From Rhizopus arrhizus (lineage: Eukaryota; Mucoromycota; Mucoromycetes; Mucorales; Rhizopodaceae), in the NCBI GenBank assembly GCA_024220505.1, contig JAKZZE010000036.1, positions 62,001-126,000 of the forward strand: a stretch of DNA of 64,000 nucleotides. The letters run 5' to 3'. This document shows, one piece after another, positions 22,769-34,025 of the stretch. How positions within the stretch are numbered: position 1 is the first letter of the stretch; every line of letters begins with the position of its first letter. The notes beneath the pieces were generated by a model that saw only the letters and a program-made list of their open reading frames with translations, did no database searches and was not told the DNA's origin. The position numbers were made by a program, and so were the translations under genes.

Positions 22769-23700
22769 TGTTGTTTTTTTAAGTAAAAAAAAAAAAAAAA
22801 AAAGGTGGGGTAAAATTTAATTACTAAAAATGAAAACGGAGTTAAATCTTATCCAATCCAATCACACATCAGCATTGCTTATGTTCCCACACACATTTAT
22901 TATTATTTTTCCCAATTCTTACCGAAGAGGGAAAAAAAAAAAAGAATTGGCAGATGGCATTCTCTTTTCAATTAAAGTAATAAAAAGTTGCTTAATCTTC
23001 ATTTTGCCTCTACTCTTTCTGCTCATCCTTTTAGGAAAATTAAAAAAAAAAAAATCGCTTCGCTAGATTTTTATAGATGCTGCCTTTTAAAGTAAACCTG
23101 CTTGTCGATGCTATGGATGCTACTTTTCATCTTTTTTTTATGTGCACAGTTATATTATCTATTCGACATGATATAAGTCGGTAGTCTTTCTTTTTTCCTT
23201 TTGTACATTAAGTTACTATTATATCTACAATAGAGCTTATAATACTTTAATTCAAAGTAAAATTGCTTTATTTCGTAAATTTTTATTGCACATGTTATAG
23301 GTCGTCGATCAATGATAATGTTTATAGCCTGTAACAAAATATTAAAGAAACGATTGTATTAACTTTAAACATACCTACTCTAATACTATTTGAAAAGACT
23401 TTGTATAGGATAAACTCCTCATTTTTTTTCAATCTGTGGTATTAAGCATTGTTTGTAGTCGATTGAAAATAAAGTAAAATATAAAGGGACTATTAGATAT
23501 GAGCAGCCCTTTTTTTATAGACTTAATAATTATGATGGCTTAAAGTTGCACAAAACAAATGATTAAAGTAATAATGACTATGATGAATGGTATTATAAAG
23601 GCTTAGCTGTAGATCATATAACATGGAGATCTTGATTAATCTCACGCAATACTCAAGTATTTCATAAGAAAAATACAATACAAATCTAGCATTTGCTTTT
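22769..23700. other. Intergenic upstream of bZIP gene
   Basis: AT-rich promoter-side sequence with several poly-A/T tracts. Short open frames are low-complexity and unsupported. Confidence 0.4.
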
Positions 23701-23739
23701 TTCTTTCCCAGTCTTTTCAAGAAAAGTCATTGTCAATGT

Positions 23740-24140
23740 GGCTTTTATATAGGACCTTAATAATCTCTCTTATATTGTTTATAATATAGTTCAAGAATAG
23801 CCTGTTTTATTGGGTAACCGAGATGGTTGTTTTGATTTTCAACTTATTTGAGACAGGCTTTTTCATCAAGGCTCAGATCAGAATACTTCTCCACCAAGAT
23901 ATTCAGTTTGTCCAATATGTAGCCTGGATTGGATGATTTCATTGTTTTTAATTCTTCCATAAGTCTACTAACCTTCTAATACACTATACTAATATCTGTG
24001 AATTAATCCTATAGAAGATTAGTAAACGTTTAATATTTGCTAATTTAGACAACTGTTTTTAACAGAGCAAACTGCCACTGAACAAATGCTTTCATCAGTC
24101 AGCCAATCATAATTCCAAATGAAAAATCCTGTGCATACCA
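23740..24140 (-). pseudogene. Degenerate coding sequence, unidentified
   Basis: Minus-strand translation from about 23,985 gives a coding-like stretch (KVSRLMEELKTMKSSNPGYI, LDKLNILVEKYSDLSLDEKA) ending in CLK, a TAA, then VENQNNHLGYPIKQAILELY and KQYKRDY stop. It follows an AG at an acceptor-like site. Further upstream (about 24,140-24,050) IWNYDWLTDESICSVAVCSV also looks coding. No family is recognised. The in-frame stop and the lack of a start suggest the remnant of a dispersed gene or element. Confidence 0.35.
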
Positions 24141-24374
24141 TTTCTTATTTTATCAAATGACGAATTAACTTTAAATTATAATTGTCTTGAATCATTTACA
24201 GGGACATAGCAAACCCTAAAAAGCAGCCCTTAATTCAACAGAAAGCCACGTCTGTTTATAATAATCCATAATGTAGATTGTCTTTAAAATGCATACATGA
24301 ATATTACACACGGCATTGCAAAAAAAAAAGAAAAAGAAAAAAAAAAAGAATTAAAAAAAATTTTAATGCACAAC

Positions 24375-26658
24375 TTAATAAACACGAGCAAAAGGAGGAA
24401 CAGGTTTACATTCAGCCTCATCAAGGGTATTGGCAGTGACACCACGGTAACTGAGCTTGACTTCACCAGTTTCTTGATCTTGCCATGAAAGAGTGTGCTT
24501 CATCCAGTTTTCATCATCACGATCGGGATAATCATCACGGGCATGAGCGCCACGAGATTCTTTGCGAACAGCAGCAGCATGCATGGTTTGAGAGGCACAA
24601 GTCAACAGATTCTGAAGTTCCAGGGTTTCAACCAAATCAGTATTCCAAATCATACCACGATCAGTAACGCCAACATCCTTGAATGATTCCCAAACTTTAT
24701 CAATCTTGACACGACCTACAAAACATCATAAGTATGTTATTCTTCCGATTCATCTCTCTACCTTCATCAAGGGTCTCTTGAGTTCTAAATACAGCAGCAT
24801 CAGACTGCATAGTCTTTTGCATGTTGAGACGAATTTCAGCAGTTCGCTTAGGCCCTTCAGCATTTCTAAGGTTGTCCAAGTTGGCAATAGTTTGAGCACC
24901 AGCATCAGCAGCAAAGGGCTTCAAGGGTGTATTAGGTTCGAGTGTTTCAGCAATATGGTGAGCAACGGCACGGCCAAAGACAACGATGTCCAATAAGGAG
25001 TTGGCACCAAGACGGTTGGCGCCATGTACAGAGACACAGGCAGCTTCACCAGCAGCATAAAGACCAGGGACAACCTTATCTTGACCTTGCTCATCTACAG
25101 TGAGTACTTCACCAGTGTAACGAGTAGGGATACCACCCATATTGTAATGAACTGTGGGCAAAACAGGAATAGGTTCCTTGGTGACATCCACACCAGCGAA
25201 AATAGCAGCTGTTTCAGAGATACCAGGCAAACGTTCCTTGAGAACAGAGGGAGGAAGATGATGCAGTTGAAGATGAATGTGATCTTTTTCAGCACCCACA
25301 CCACGGCCAGCCTTGATTTCCAAGGTCATAGCGCGAGAAACAACGTCACGAGAGGCCAAGTCCTTAGCAGTGGGAGCATAACGTTCCATGAAACGTTCAC
25401 CGGCAGAGTTGACCAAGTATCCACCTTCACCACGAGAACCTTCGGTAATCAAACAGCCAGAACCGTAGATACCGGTAGGGTGGAATTGTACGAATTCCAG
25501 ATCTTGAAGAGGAAGGCCAGCGCGGGCAACCATCGCGTTACCGTCACCAGTACAGGTGTGGGCAGAAGTACAGGAGAAATAGGCACGGCCGTAACCACCA
25601 GTGGCAAGCACAGTCTTGTGGGATCTAAATCGGTGAAGGGTACCATCTTCCATGTTCAAAGCAATCACACCCTTACATTCACCATCTTCCATAATTAAAT
25701 CAAGTGCAAAATATTCAATAAAGTAGTTGGTACTGTGACGAAGGGATTGACCGTATAATGTGTGAAGAATGGCATGACCTGTACGATCGGCAACAGCAGC
25801 ACAACGATATGCTTGACCACCTACAACACGGTGAGTGATCTTCCAGCATGTCTTTTTAATAGAACTTACCCTTGCCAAATTTCAAACTTTGACCACCGAA
25901 AGCGCGCTGATAGATCTTTCCTTCAGGGGTTCTCGAGAAAGGAACACCATAATGTTCAAGCTCAATAACAGTGTGAGGGGCTTCACGACACATGTAATGG
26001 ATAGCATCTTGATCACCAAGCCAGTCTGAGCCTTTAACTGTATCATACATGTGCCATCTCCAATCATCTTCTGTCATATTACCAAGAGCAGCATTAATAC
26101 CACCCTACATAAAACTGCATTACGATCCATATCTTTATTTTCTTTTCTTTTCTTTTCTTTGCTTACTTGAGCAGCGACAGTATGAGAACGAGTAGGAAAA
26201 AGCTTTGTGATACAAGCAGTGTTGAAACCAGCTTCAGCGAGACCAAAAGCGGCACGAAGACCAGCACCACCAGCGCCCACAACGACAGCATCATATTCGT
26301 GATCAATGATGGGATACTTACTTGCAATAGGTCCCTAAATAAATGCTTTTAAAATGCTGATAGACAGAAATAAGTTGGTATAGTTACAGTGGCCTCTTTA
26401 GCGCGAAGAGGGTTGGTGCTCATGACTTGCATAGCAGGTTTAGAATAGTGAAGACCACGAGCAGTCATTCTAACGGCATTGGATTCTATGCGAAGTTAAT
26501 TTTTTTTTTTGCAAACAGTTGGAGCATTTTTTTTAAGACTTACTGACTACAGAAACCTAATGTCGAAAAAAAAACATAAGATTAATTTCAAAGTCAAGGG
26601 GAAAGTGTCTTATTGTACTTACTACCCTAGGTGAAGAAGATTGTAAGAGCTTCAACAT
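24375..26658 (-). CDS. SDH1: Succinate dehydrogenase flavoprotein subunit, mitochondrial
   Basis: The gene has about eight exons on the minus strand, including short ones near the 5' end ([11 protein letters not shown] at 26,658-26,626, then a ~13-nt exon, then [20 protein letters not shown]), which form a basic mitochondrial presequence. The mature protein starts near [20 protein letters not shown] (FAD dinucleotide fold). SHTVAAQGGI contains the His that binds FAD covalently in this family. Then come [20 protein letters not shown] (active-site region), the capping domain, [20 protein letters not shown] and [18 protein letters not shown] C-terminal residues, ending [10 protein letters not shown]. 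The enzyme oxidises succinate to fumarate in complex II. Length and all motifs match the family. Intron joins restore HTVAAQ/GGINAA and KFGKG/GQAYRC. Confidence 0.95.
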
Positions 26659-27214
26659 GTTAAGAGAGAGAGGGGGGTGATGTTTTATTAAAGAAGAAAA
26701 AGAGAAAAGAGGAGTTTAAAGTATACAAACGATATGAACAAGGTTCTATTCACAACATCTTACGGGTCTTTCCGCATACTCATAATTGGTGTTGCTGTAT
26801 ATTTTGCATTATAAATTTCTGGCTGTCGACAAGGGACCTTGCCCGCTTCACATGCAAAGGTTTACCCCGTACTGAAGATGAATATTGACTTGCAGCACCA
26901 ATGAACAGGATGGACCAAAAGTCAGATAGAACTTTAGCATTTTTAAGGCACGTAAAAAGATCGAATATGTGGTAGAGATTATGTGCTATGCTTTTATATG
27001 AGTTCATATTGCTGTCATTGTAATTGATAGGTAAATTTATATGCTATGGTTATCATTAATTAACAGAGATTATGTAAATCAAGCGAGGTTTTAAAAGGGT
27101 TTCTACTGAATAAAAAAACAACGAGTTTTGCATAATAGACGCAAAATAAGTTTTCCTTGTAATAATAGAATTACATATTAAATAAAGTTTTATTTTGTGT
27201 AGATAGTATAAATA
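26659..27214. other. Intergenic between SDH1 and J-protein gene
   Basis: It holds the SDH1 promoter side. The segment 26,780-26,910 is more GC-rich and has an open minus frame (..SQYSSSVRGKPLHVKRARSL..), but nothing links it to a gene. Confidence 0.4.
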
Positions 27215-28407
27215 TTATTGTGCTTTCATTTGTATGTCTAAAGCAGATTTCTCTGCTTCCGTGTTTTTGTAAATAAAGCCAATCCATTTTAATGCAATTG
27301 CTCTTTTTGTTCTTATTTTACTATCCACTCCTTTGTCTTGAAGCACTTTATCGCATACTGAACGTAATGTTGCTTCCACCTCAAATTTGGATGTTTGCCA
27401 TAATGCTTTATAAGTCTACAAAGGATTTTAGTTACTTTTCCAAACTTGTCATCTTTTTTACTACTCACTTTGGTAGCAATTTCTTCTTCCAATTTTAATT
27501 TTTCAGAGTCATTCATTCCAGATTGCTCAGCTTTTGATATCAATTCTGCTGTTTGTTGAACATCCATAGCTACTTTCACAGTTGTCCAGAGTTCCTTGAC
27601 AATATGTTTCTTTTGCTTAAATCCCACAAAGATACTTGGCATACCACCACCTTTGATACCCAAATGATGCCTTGCCTTTAATATATAAACACCTCCAATA
27701 GAATGAAGTAATTCGATACCGTAACTTTCGTTTTTTAATTTCTCTGCTTCATGCTTGATGCTTTCTTGGAATTTTTTAATATCGTCTTGCTCTCCTTTAG
27801 TGTCTGTATACATGTTCAACTTATGGATCAGTGTGTCAGCTAATTTATCAATACGTTCTTGTTGTAATCTTTTCATCTTTTCAATCTGTTCCTTATTCTT
27901 TAGCTTGGTTGTTCCTTCGTTGTCCATCAATCCCTCTTGTTGTACATCGCTAAACATTTCACCTACGGCTAATTCGCCGATTATATCTAATCATATGATA
28001 AGCTTTCTTTTTTTTCATTTTTCAACTTGATAACTTACTTCTAAAGGCATCTCCACCAAACATTTGTTGAAAGTGTTCACGAGGGTCAGTAAAGCCTCCT
28101 TCAGGAGCCAATTCATTGTCTTTACCATATTTGTTGTAGTAAGCACGTAATTGAGGATCAGAAAGGACTTGATATGCTTCAGATATTTGTTTAAACTATG
28201 TGTATGCTGAGTAAGTGTTTGATTATGAATAATTACCTTACTTTTTTTTTTTACCTTTTCTTCAGCTTCAGACCCTTTATTTTTATCAGGATGATAAATC
28301 TATATAGAGTAAGCTCGCATGATCATAATTCATTTGTATCTTTAGCATGTTGTTTACCAGTGCAAGTTTTCTATTTTTATTTTTTTTTAATTGTAAGGAA
28401 ATAAAAT

Positions 28408-28441
<34 letters not shown>

Positions 28442-28572
28442 CGCTTTTAGAGAAATACAACAAAATACCTATAGGCCTTTTTTATTTGAAGTGCTTCAGC
28501 AGTTGGAGGTACGTTAAGCAATTCATAATAGCTATTGTCAATGGGATGTTCGTCTGTACCAAATTTTGACAT
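27215..28572 (-). CDS. J-domain protein with DnaJ-X domain (Caj1/Djp1-like)
   Basis: The gene has six exons. Exon 1 is MSKFGTDEHPIDNSYYELLN..IKKAY. A 13-nt microexon (28,358-28,370) completes RKLAL, and the next exon gives IYHPDKNKGSEAEEK, restoring the J-domain HPD motif that stimulates Hsp70 ATPase. Then come FKQISEAYQVLSDPQLRAYY and FQQMFGGDAFR, followed by a long helical C-terminal part (GELAVGEMFSDV.. NESYGIELLHSIGGVYILKA) typical of the DnaJ-X domain. A GTGAGT donor at about 27,452 (minus) joins EEIATK to TYKALWQTSKFEVEATLRSV, and the protein ends ALDIQMKAQ. An intron near the start contains a 33-T run (28,409-28,441). A cytosolic or peroxisomal import co-chaperone role is known for relatives; which applies here is open. 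Confidence 0.85.
28409..28441. repeat. 33-nt T tract inside a J-protein intron
   Basis: Uninterrupted T run between exon 1 and the 13-nt microexon of the J-protein gene. Confidence 0.85.
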
Positions 28573-28690
28573 TACAAAAAGTTAAAAAAAAAAAAAAAAA
28601 AAAAAAAACACAAAGAAAAGAGAAAAGAATTTCCTGCAGCAAACCAAAATAAAAAAAAAAGGATAAATAGATGCCGAGTATGTGTATTTA

Positions 28691-29279
28691 TTAAATATCA
28701 TTCAATTGATCGTTAAACTCATCCAATTGAGATTGCAATTCAATTATTTTTGCTTTTAATTCTTCAACCTTCTTTTCTTGATCAAACGATAAGGATTCTA
28801 ATTGTTGAACTTTACGTTCAAAATGCTCTGCTTTTACATCAGCCTCTCTGAAACTATTTACAAGTCAACACATAATACATATAACTATCTATTATCTCTT
28901 ACTTTTTTGTTGCTTCTCGAACAGCCTTTTCTGATTTTTCTAATTCTTGTTCTAACAAGGTAATCTTTCTTTGTGCTGCATCGTTTTCCTTTTTAAGATC
29001 ATCGTCCTCTTCTTCAATTGCCTTTAAGGATTCGATTTTTTCTTGAGCGGTATGCAAGTCTTCCTCGAGGTGTTTATTTTGATTTGTGAGTGCAATGATT
29101 TCATGTTCTTGCTGCATTTGAATTTGTTCTAATTCTTTGTATTTCTTTTCATATTCATCAGCACGAGCATTGGCTGCATCTGCTTCAGCACGGATGCTTG
29201 CAATTTTCTATTTTAAATATTGTTATCATAAATTCATCCTTTTATATTATTGCTTATTTACTTCACGAAACTTTTCCAT
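28691..29279 (-). CDS. Tropomyosin
   Basis: Three exons encode about 160 residues, the size of short fungal tropomyosins. Exon 1 is only MEKFRE. Exon 2 starts KIASIRAEADAANARADEYE and continues as an uninterrupted heptad coiled coil rich in Glu, Lys and Ala. Exon 3 (NFREADVKAEHFERKVQQLE..) ends LDEFNDQLNDI. There are no prolines and the protein is helical throughout. Tropomyosin polymerises along formin-made actin cables and controls myosin access. The start MEKFREKI resembles fungal Tpm/Cdc8 N-termini. Its upstream region contains two X-box-like motifs (29,770-29,817). Confidence 0.85.
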
Positions 29280-29913
29280 TTATTCTATTAAATTAAAAAA
29301 GATGGAAAGAAAAGAGAAAGAAAAGAGAAAGGTAAAAAAGGATCATTTTATATTCTCAATACACGTGCCTTAAAAAGTTTTTTTTTTTTTTATTTTTTTT
29401 TTCTAAAATAAAAAATGGATAAAGTATGCTTTTCATTTTGTTTTATTTTTTAAAAAGATCGCTATAAAAGAATAATTGACTTGGTACACCTTCATCTTCA
29501 TTCAAGGCAATACTTTTGTCAAGTTAATTTTATAGCTGTCACTGATTTGTTATTACTCGAATATATTGAAGCTTACTGTATTTAAGAATTGTTACATGAT
29601 TTTCATTAAAAGCCATGCACAGTAATAGAAAAAAGAATAGAAAATGACTCACGAAAGATATGTAGATTTGCCTTTCTTGGATTTTACTTGTGAAAATCTT
29701 GTCCCCCCCCCCCTTATTTTGGGTAAGGGAGGAAAAAAAGTTTAAATGTTCCCACATATATACAGTGCTGTTGCTTAGCAACCTTCCTCTTCTTTTTATT
29801 ATGGTTGCCAAGGTAACTAAAAAGACGCGTTATTGTTATTATTGTATCTCCGCGCGTTTCCAAACTTGCTCATGTAATTGGAAGACAAATGGGATGATAA
29901 ATTGATGCTATTT
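29280..29913. promoter_or_regulatory. Upstream region of tropomyosin with an 11-C run
   Basis: The gap between the tropomyosin start and the VMA21-like stop, both on the minus strand. It contains T-rich tracts, an uninterrupted C run at 29,703-29,713 that is very unusual in this AT-rich DNA, and the X-box pair. The open frame 29,690-29,905 (+) is not supported. Confidence 0.5.
29770..29817. promoter_or_regulatory. Pair of RFX/Crt1-type X-box motifs
   Basis: Two inverted-repeat motifs lie 21 bp apart: GTTGCTTAGCAAC (29,770-29,782) and GTTGCCAAGGTAAC (29,804-29,817). Both fit the RFX consensus (GTNRCC, spacer, RGYAAC) closely; the yeast family member Crt1/Rfx1 binds GTTGCCATGGCAAC. They lie about 500 bp upstream of the tropomyosin start. 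Function here is inferred. Confidence 0.5.
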
Positions 29914-30226
29914 TTATTCCTTCTTTTCTCTTTCAGCAGGTTTTTCAAACAATGCTGTAATGATATAGATTGCCACAATAATATTAGCCACTGCAACAGC
30001 TGCAATAGCTGCATAAGTTGTATTGCCTATTCACTCCAATAAGTTGCTTTTTTTTTTAAAGTGTGTGTATTTTTTTTTGTCAACCTTCAAACCAGTTATG
30101 CACTGTATAAAAAAATGTCAAAATAGGAAGTGCAAATAAAGCGATTGTGAAGGTGATAAGTTTAGTAAACACTCCAGAATTGTCTGTAATCCATTGTTGA
30201 AGTGATTTATTTTTTTCTTCAGCCAT
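29914..30226 (-). CDS. VMA21: VMA21-like V-ATPase assembly factor
   Basis: Two exons (30,226-30,085 and 30,026-29,914; 58-nt intron) encode about 84 residues, close to the family length. Two hydrophobic hairpin helices are visible: KLITFTIALFALPILTFFYT and AAIAAVAVANIIVAIYIITA. The C-terminus ends EREKKE, resembling the dilysine ER-retrieval signal of Vma21. The protein would act in the ER membrane to assemble the V0 sector. The gene is absent from single-frame ORF lists because it is short and spliced. It is divergent from the cyclophilin gene, with only 87 bp between the two ATGs. Confidence 0.75.
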
Positions 30227-30313
30227 TGTTAAAAGAGAAGAAAGAAAGGGAAAAAAGAATTTGATCTCAGTTTTTTTTTTTATTTTTTTTTTACGTTTTT
30301 CCTTCTTTCTTTA

Positions 30314-31545
30314 ATGATTAATCCTCGTGTATTTTTTGACATTGATGTTGACGGCAATAGAAGTAAGTAAAAAAAAAAAGATACCTCTTTTGATTTATTT
30401 AGATGACTTATATACAAACAGTTGGAAGAATTGTGATTGAACTCTTTGCAGATCAAGTTCCAAAGACTGCCGAAAACTTTCGAGCTCTTTGTACAGGTGA
30501 AAAAGGAATAGGAAAAGTAAGCAACATGCCTTTACATTATAAAGGATCCATCTTTCACAGGTAAAATTAATGATGAAATCAAAGACATGCGCATTCCATT
30601 CTAAAATACTGTAGAATCATCAAAGGTTTCATGTGTCAAGGAGGTGACTTTACTCATCGTACAGGGAAAGGGGGTGAAAGTATTTATGGAGCCAATTTCC
30701 CCGATGAGTCATTCAGTCGAAAACATGATACGCATGGATTGCTTTCCATGGCCAATCGGGGGCCTAACACACAAACATCTCAGTTCTTTATCACAACGCG
30801 TCCTACTCCTCACTTGGATGGTAAACATGTTGTGTTTGGAAGAGTCGTGTCTGGTTATAACGTGGTGGAAATGATGGAAAATGAACCTGTGGATGATCAG
30901 GATAGACCACTTCATAACGTGATGATTGCTAACTGTGGTGAATTGGTGTTGAAACTTCCTCCTGGGGCACTATGTAAGTTTTTTATTTTTATTTTTGTCT
31001 GATTATTTATTATATTATAAAAGTGAAAAAAGCAAGTGCGGTTAGTGATGAATCAGAAGATGAAATAAAGGATAGAAAACGATCTCGATCTTCAGATGAT
31101 GATAGTGGTAGTGATGATGATTCTGAAGAGGAAGAAAGAAAAAGAACAAAAAAGAAACGCTCACGAAAGCATTCAAAAAAAGATAAGAAAAAGAAGAAGC
31201 GTGAATCATCTAATAGAAAAAAATCACCAGAAGCGAATCGTCATGTTTCTCGAGAGAGGCGTGATATTTCCCGTGAAAATCGTGATGCCTCTAGAGAAAG
31301 AAGATTATCACGTAAAGAGGATGTTAGAAGATCATCATCAGATAAACGTAAGGAAGATAGAAGGTCATTATCACCCGAAAAGCGTTCATCAGAGAGACGT
31401 TTTACTAGACCTGTAAGACCAAGATTGAATTACAATGATCCCAATGTGGAAGTCAAAGGCAGAGGTCGTTTTGTAAGTAAACATCAGTAGTTAATATATC
31501 TTCCTAACAGTTTTTCTTTAATAGAAATATCGTCCAACATATTAG
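30314..31545 (+). CDS. SR-cyclophilin (PPIG-like peptidyl-prolyl isomerase with RS tail)
   Basis: Five exons encode about 350 residues. Joining 30,314-.. ([16 protein letters not shown]) to [20 protein letters not shown] gives a canonical cyclophilin domain: [25 protein letters not shown] (catalytic Arg), [16 protein letters not shown] and [11 protein letters not shown]. At the position of the cyclosporin-contacting Trp (TPWLDG in CypA) this protein has His (TPHLDGKH), as in human PPIG/CypG-type nuclear cyclophilins. The C-terminal half is acidic then Lys/Arg/Ser-rich ([39 protein letters not shown]), an RS-like nuclear tail. The last exon adds only KYRPTY. A role in spliceosome-associated prolyl isomerisation is inferred from relatives. 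Confidence 0.9.
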
Positions 31546-31890
31546 GTTTTTTTTTTCCTACACAAAAATGAATCTTCTTTTTTTGATATAAAAGTAACTT
31601 CTCAATATTTTTTAAAAAAAAGAAGCTCAAGTTCACTGCTAGTCCGTGAAAGGTAGCACAATAACAACTGAATGAACCCCAAAAATAAATGTTTAAAAGT
31701 AAATAAAAGATTGCTACTGGTTTTATCTCCTCTACTAAACAATATTACAATATTCTTTTGAAATACTCTTTAAAGTAATTGAAAAAATACCTGCTTTTTT
31801 TATTATATTTATTTTTACGTTTGCATGAATGAATTTCATTTTTTTTTTCTTTGCTTTTTTTATTTTTTATCTTTCTAGGCACATCCTCTT
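31546..31890. other. Intergenic, T-rich
   Basis: Cyclophilin 3' region and promoter of the next gene; nothing else seen. Confidence 0.4.
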
Positions 31891-33974
31891 ATGAATAACA
31901 GCAAAAAGACAATACATTTATGTTCACAAGGAAGAAGGCAAAATACATTTCAATGTGAAGATTAAAAAAAGACTAACTCTTTCTTTCTACAGACCGTGGT
32001 ATCAGTATGTGTAGTTCATTTAATAATGAAAAATATCTGACCTAAAGCAAATCTTAGTCCTGATGGGTCCATTACTCATCCATATTTTGTTGGTATTGCA
32101 GGTATGATTTATCGATTTTATTTGTGTGCTTTGTGCTCACAGTATTGCATTGAAAAGGTGGAAGCGGCAGTGGAAAGACAAGTGTTGCAGAGTAAGGAAA
32201 AAATGAGAGGTTTGATCTCAAATTGACACAACTTTTATAGACGGGTTTTAAAAAACCTAAATGTACCTTGGGTTGTCATCTTATCAATGGACTCATTCTA
32301 TAACATTTTAACACCTGAACAAAGTCTATTAGCAAAGCAAAAGTAAGCTCATAAATTGAGAATAGTCATTATGATAACATAATATACAGTTTGTATAATT
32401 TTGATCATCCAAATGCTGTTGATTATGACTTGTTATATGAAACCTTAAAGAAATTAAAAGAAGGGTAAATACAACCTATTTGCTTCTTTAACCAATATCA
32501 TTTTGTAGAAAATCTGTTACTGTGCCCATTTATAATTTTGTTACCCATACAAGAGAAGAAAAAACAACGGTCGTATATGGGGCCAATGTTATTTTATTTG
32601 AAGGTGTACTTGCTTTGTATGATAAGCTTATTAGAGATATGATGGATGTCAAGGTAATCAAAGGACCTTTTAACTCTGTCTATATAAAGTTCTTTATTGT
32701 ATGTACAGATATTTGTGGATACAGATTCGGATATTCAATTAGCAAGAAGAATGCAAAGAGATATAGCTTACAGAGGACGTACTATAGAACACGTGTTGGA
32801 TGTAAGTTTCTGAACTATAAGTATAAGTGTTTGTATATACTCAATATATATGAAGCAATATATAAAATATGTGAAACCAGCCTACGAAAATTATATTAAG
32901 CCAAGTATGAAGTTTGCTGATATAGTAAGAGGACAGGAGATTTAGAGAAATGTTTACTGATTGTATCAGATTATTACAAGAGGATTGGAGAATGTGGTTG
33001 CTATAGATTTGGTCACTAAGCATATACAAACACAGTTGAATGAAAATACTATCAGTTTACGCTGGAGATTATTAGATACACCAGTTAATGAACAAATACT
33101 ACAGCAGGTGAACGTATTGAATGAAACAAATCAAGTCAAGCTAATTCATACCATCTTACGAGATCATACAACAAAGAGAGATGAATTTGTCTTTTATGCA
33201 AACCGGCTCTCTGTCCTACTCATGGAGTAGTAAGTTATACAGATAATTAAAAGAATAATGAGAAACTGATTTATCATCACAGTACAGTTAGTCTACTTCC
33301 TTATGAATCACTGACTGTAACAACACCGATAAATACATGTTATTCTGGATTGAAATATAGAAAAAAGGTTTATTTCAAATATCGTGTCTAGATACATAGA
33401 GTAGACTCACATATAGCCTTAGATATGCGGTGTTTCCATCTTACGTGCTGGCGGTACCTTGGAAATCGGTTTAAAGCGCGTATTTCTTGATGCGATCCTA
33501 GGCACATTATTAATTCAGACAAACCCAAATACTGGAGACCCAGAGCTACATTACTGTAAATTACCAAATGATTTAAAAGACCACCATATCATCTTGATGG
33601 ATGCCTTGGTGGGCACGGGTGCTGCTGCGCTCATGGCCATACGTGTATTACTTGACCATGAAGTTCTTGAGGTATGTTCGTATTTGCTTAGTAAGTGGTA
33701 TTTATATCTATCTTAGGATCAAATTATCTTTGTCTCATTTATTTCAACAAAAATTGGTTTAACGGTGATCAATAACGCTTTCCCCAATGTTCAACTTGTG
33801 ACATCCATGATAGATCCAGGTCTTAATAAAGAAAATGCTTGGATCCAACCAGGTATTGGTAATTTCGGAGGTAAAAAGAATAACAGTAAAAGTAAAAACG
33901 ATTATTTTAGTAAAATGGCTAATTTCTGTAAAAAAGATCGTTATTTTGGTACAGAAGAAGAGGAATATGAATAG
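31891..33974 (+). CDS. Uridine kinase / uracil phosphoribosyltransferase-like fusion (UCKL1-like)
   Basis: About thirteen exons. The start is [16 protein letters not shown], then a 12-nt exon (31,993-32,004) gives PWYH, then [20 protein letters not shown] with P-loop GGSGSGKTS. The uridine-kinase half continues [56 protein letters not shown]. The C-terminal half is UPRT-like: [58 protein letters not shown]. The PRPP loop ([11 protein letters not shown]) is altered compared with bacterial UPRT (DPMLATGGS), as in animal UCKL1, so the second activity may be lost. The protein belongs to pyrimidine salvage (uridine/cytidine to UMP/CMP). Intron 1 has a GC-AG boundary. A 66-nt intron (33,871-33,936) is stop-free and in frame. 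Confidence 0.9.
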
Positions 33975-34025
33975 AAAAATAAAGTGCAAAAACAAAAAAG
34001 ATTCTATGAGCTTAGTTTTTTTTTA

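Noticed and set aside
25024..25698. 224-codon plus-strand frame
   Set aside because: Antisense shadow of the SDH flavoprotein exon; Ser/Thr-rich composition fits antisense reading.
26780..27007. Minus-strand frame with SSSVRGKPLHVKRARSL
   Set aside because: GC-richer and somewhat protein-like but isolated; no splice partners or family recognised.
29690..29905. Open frame on the plus strand over the C run and X-boxes
   Set aside because: No recognisable motif and no downstream exon; overlaps likely promoter DNA.
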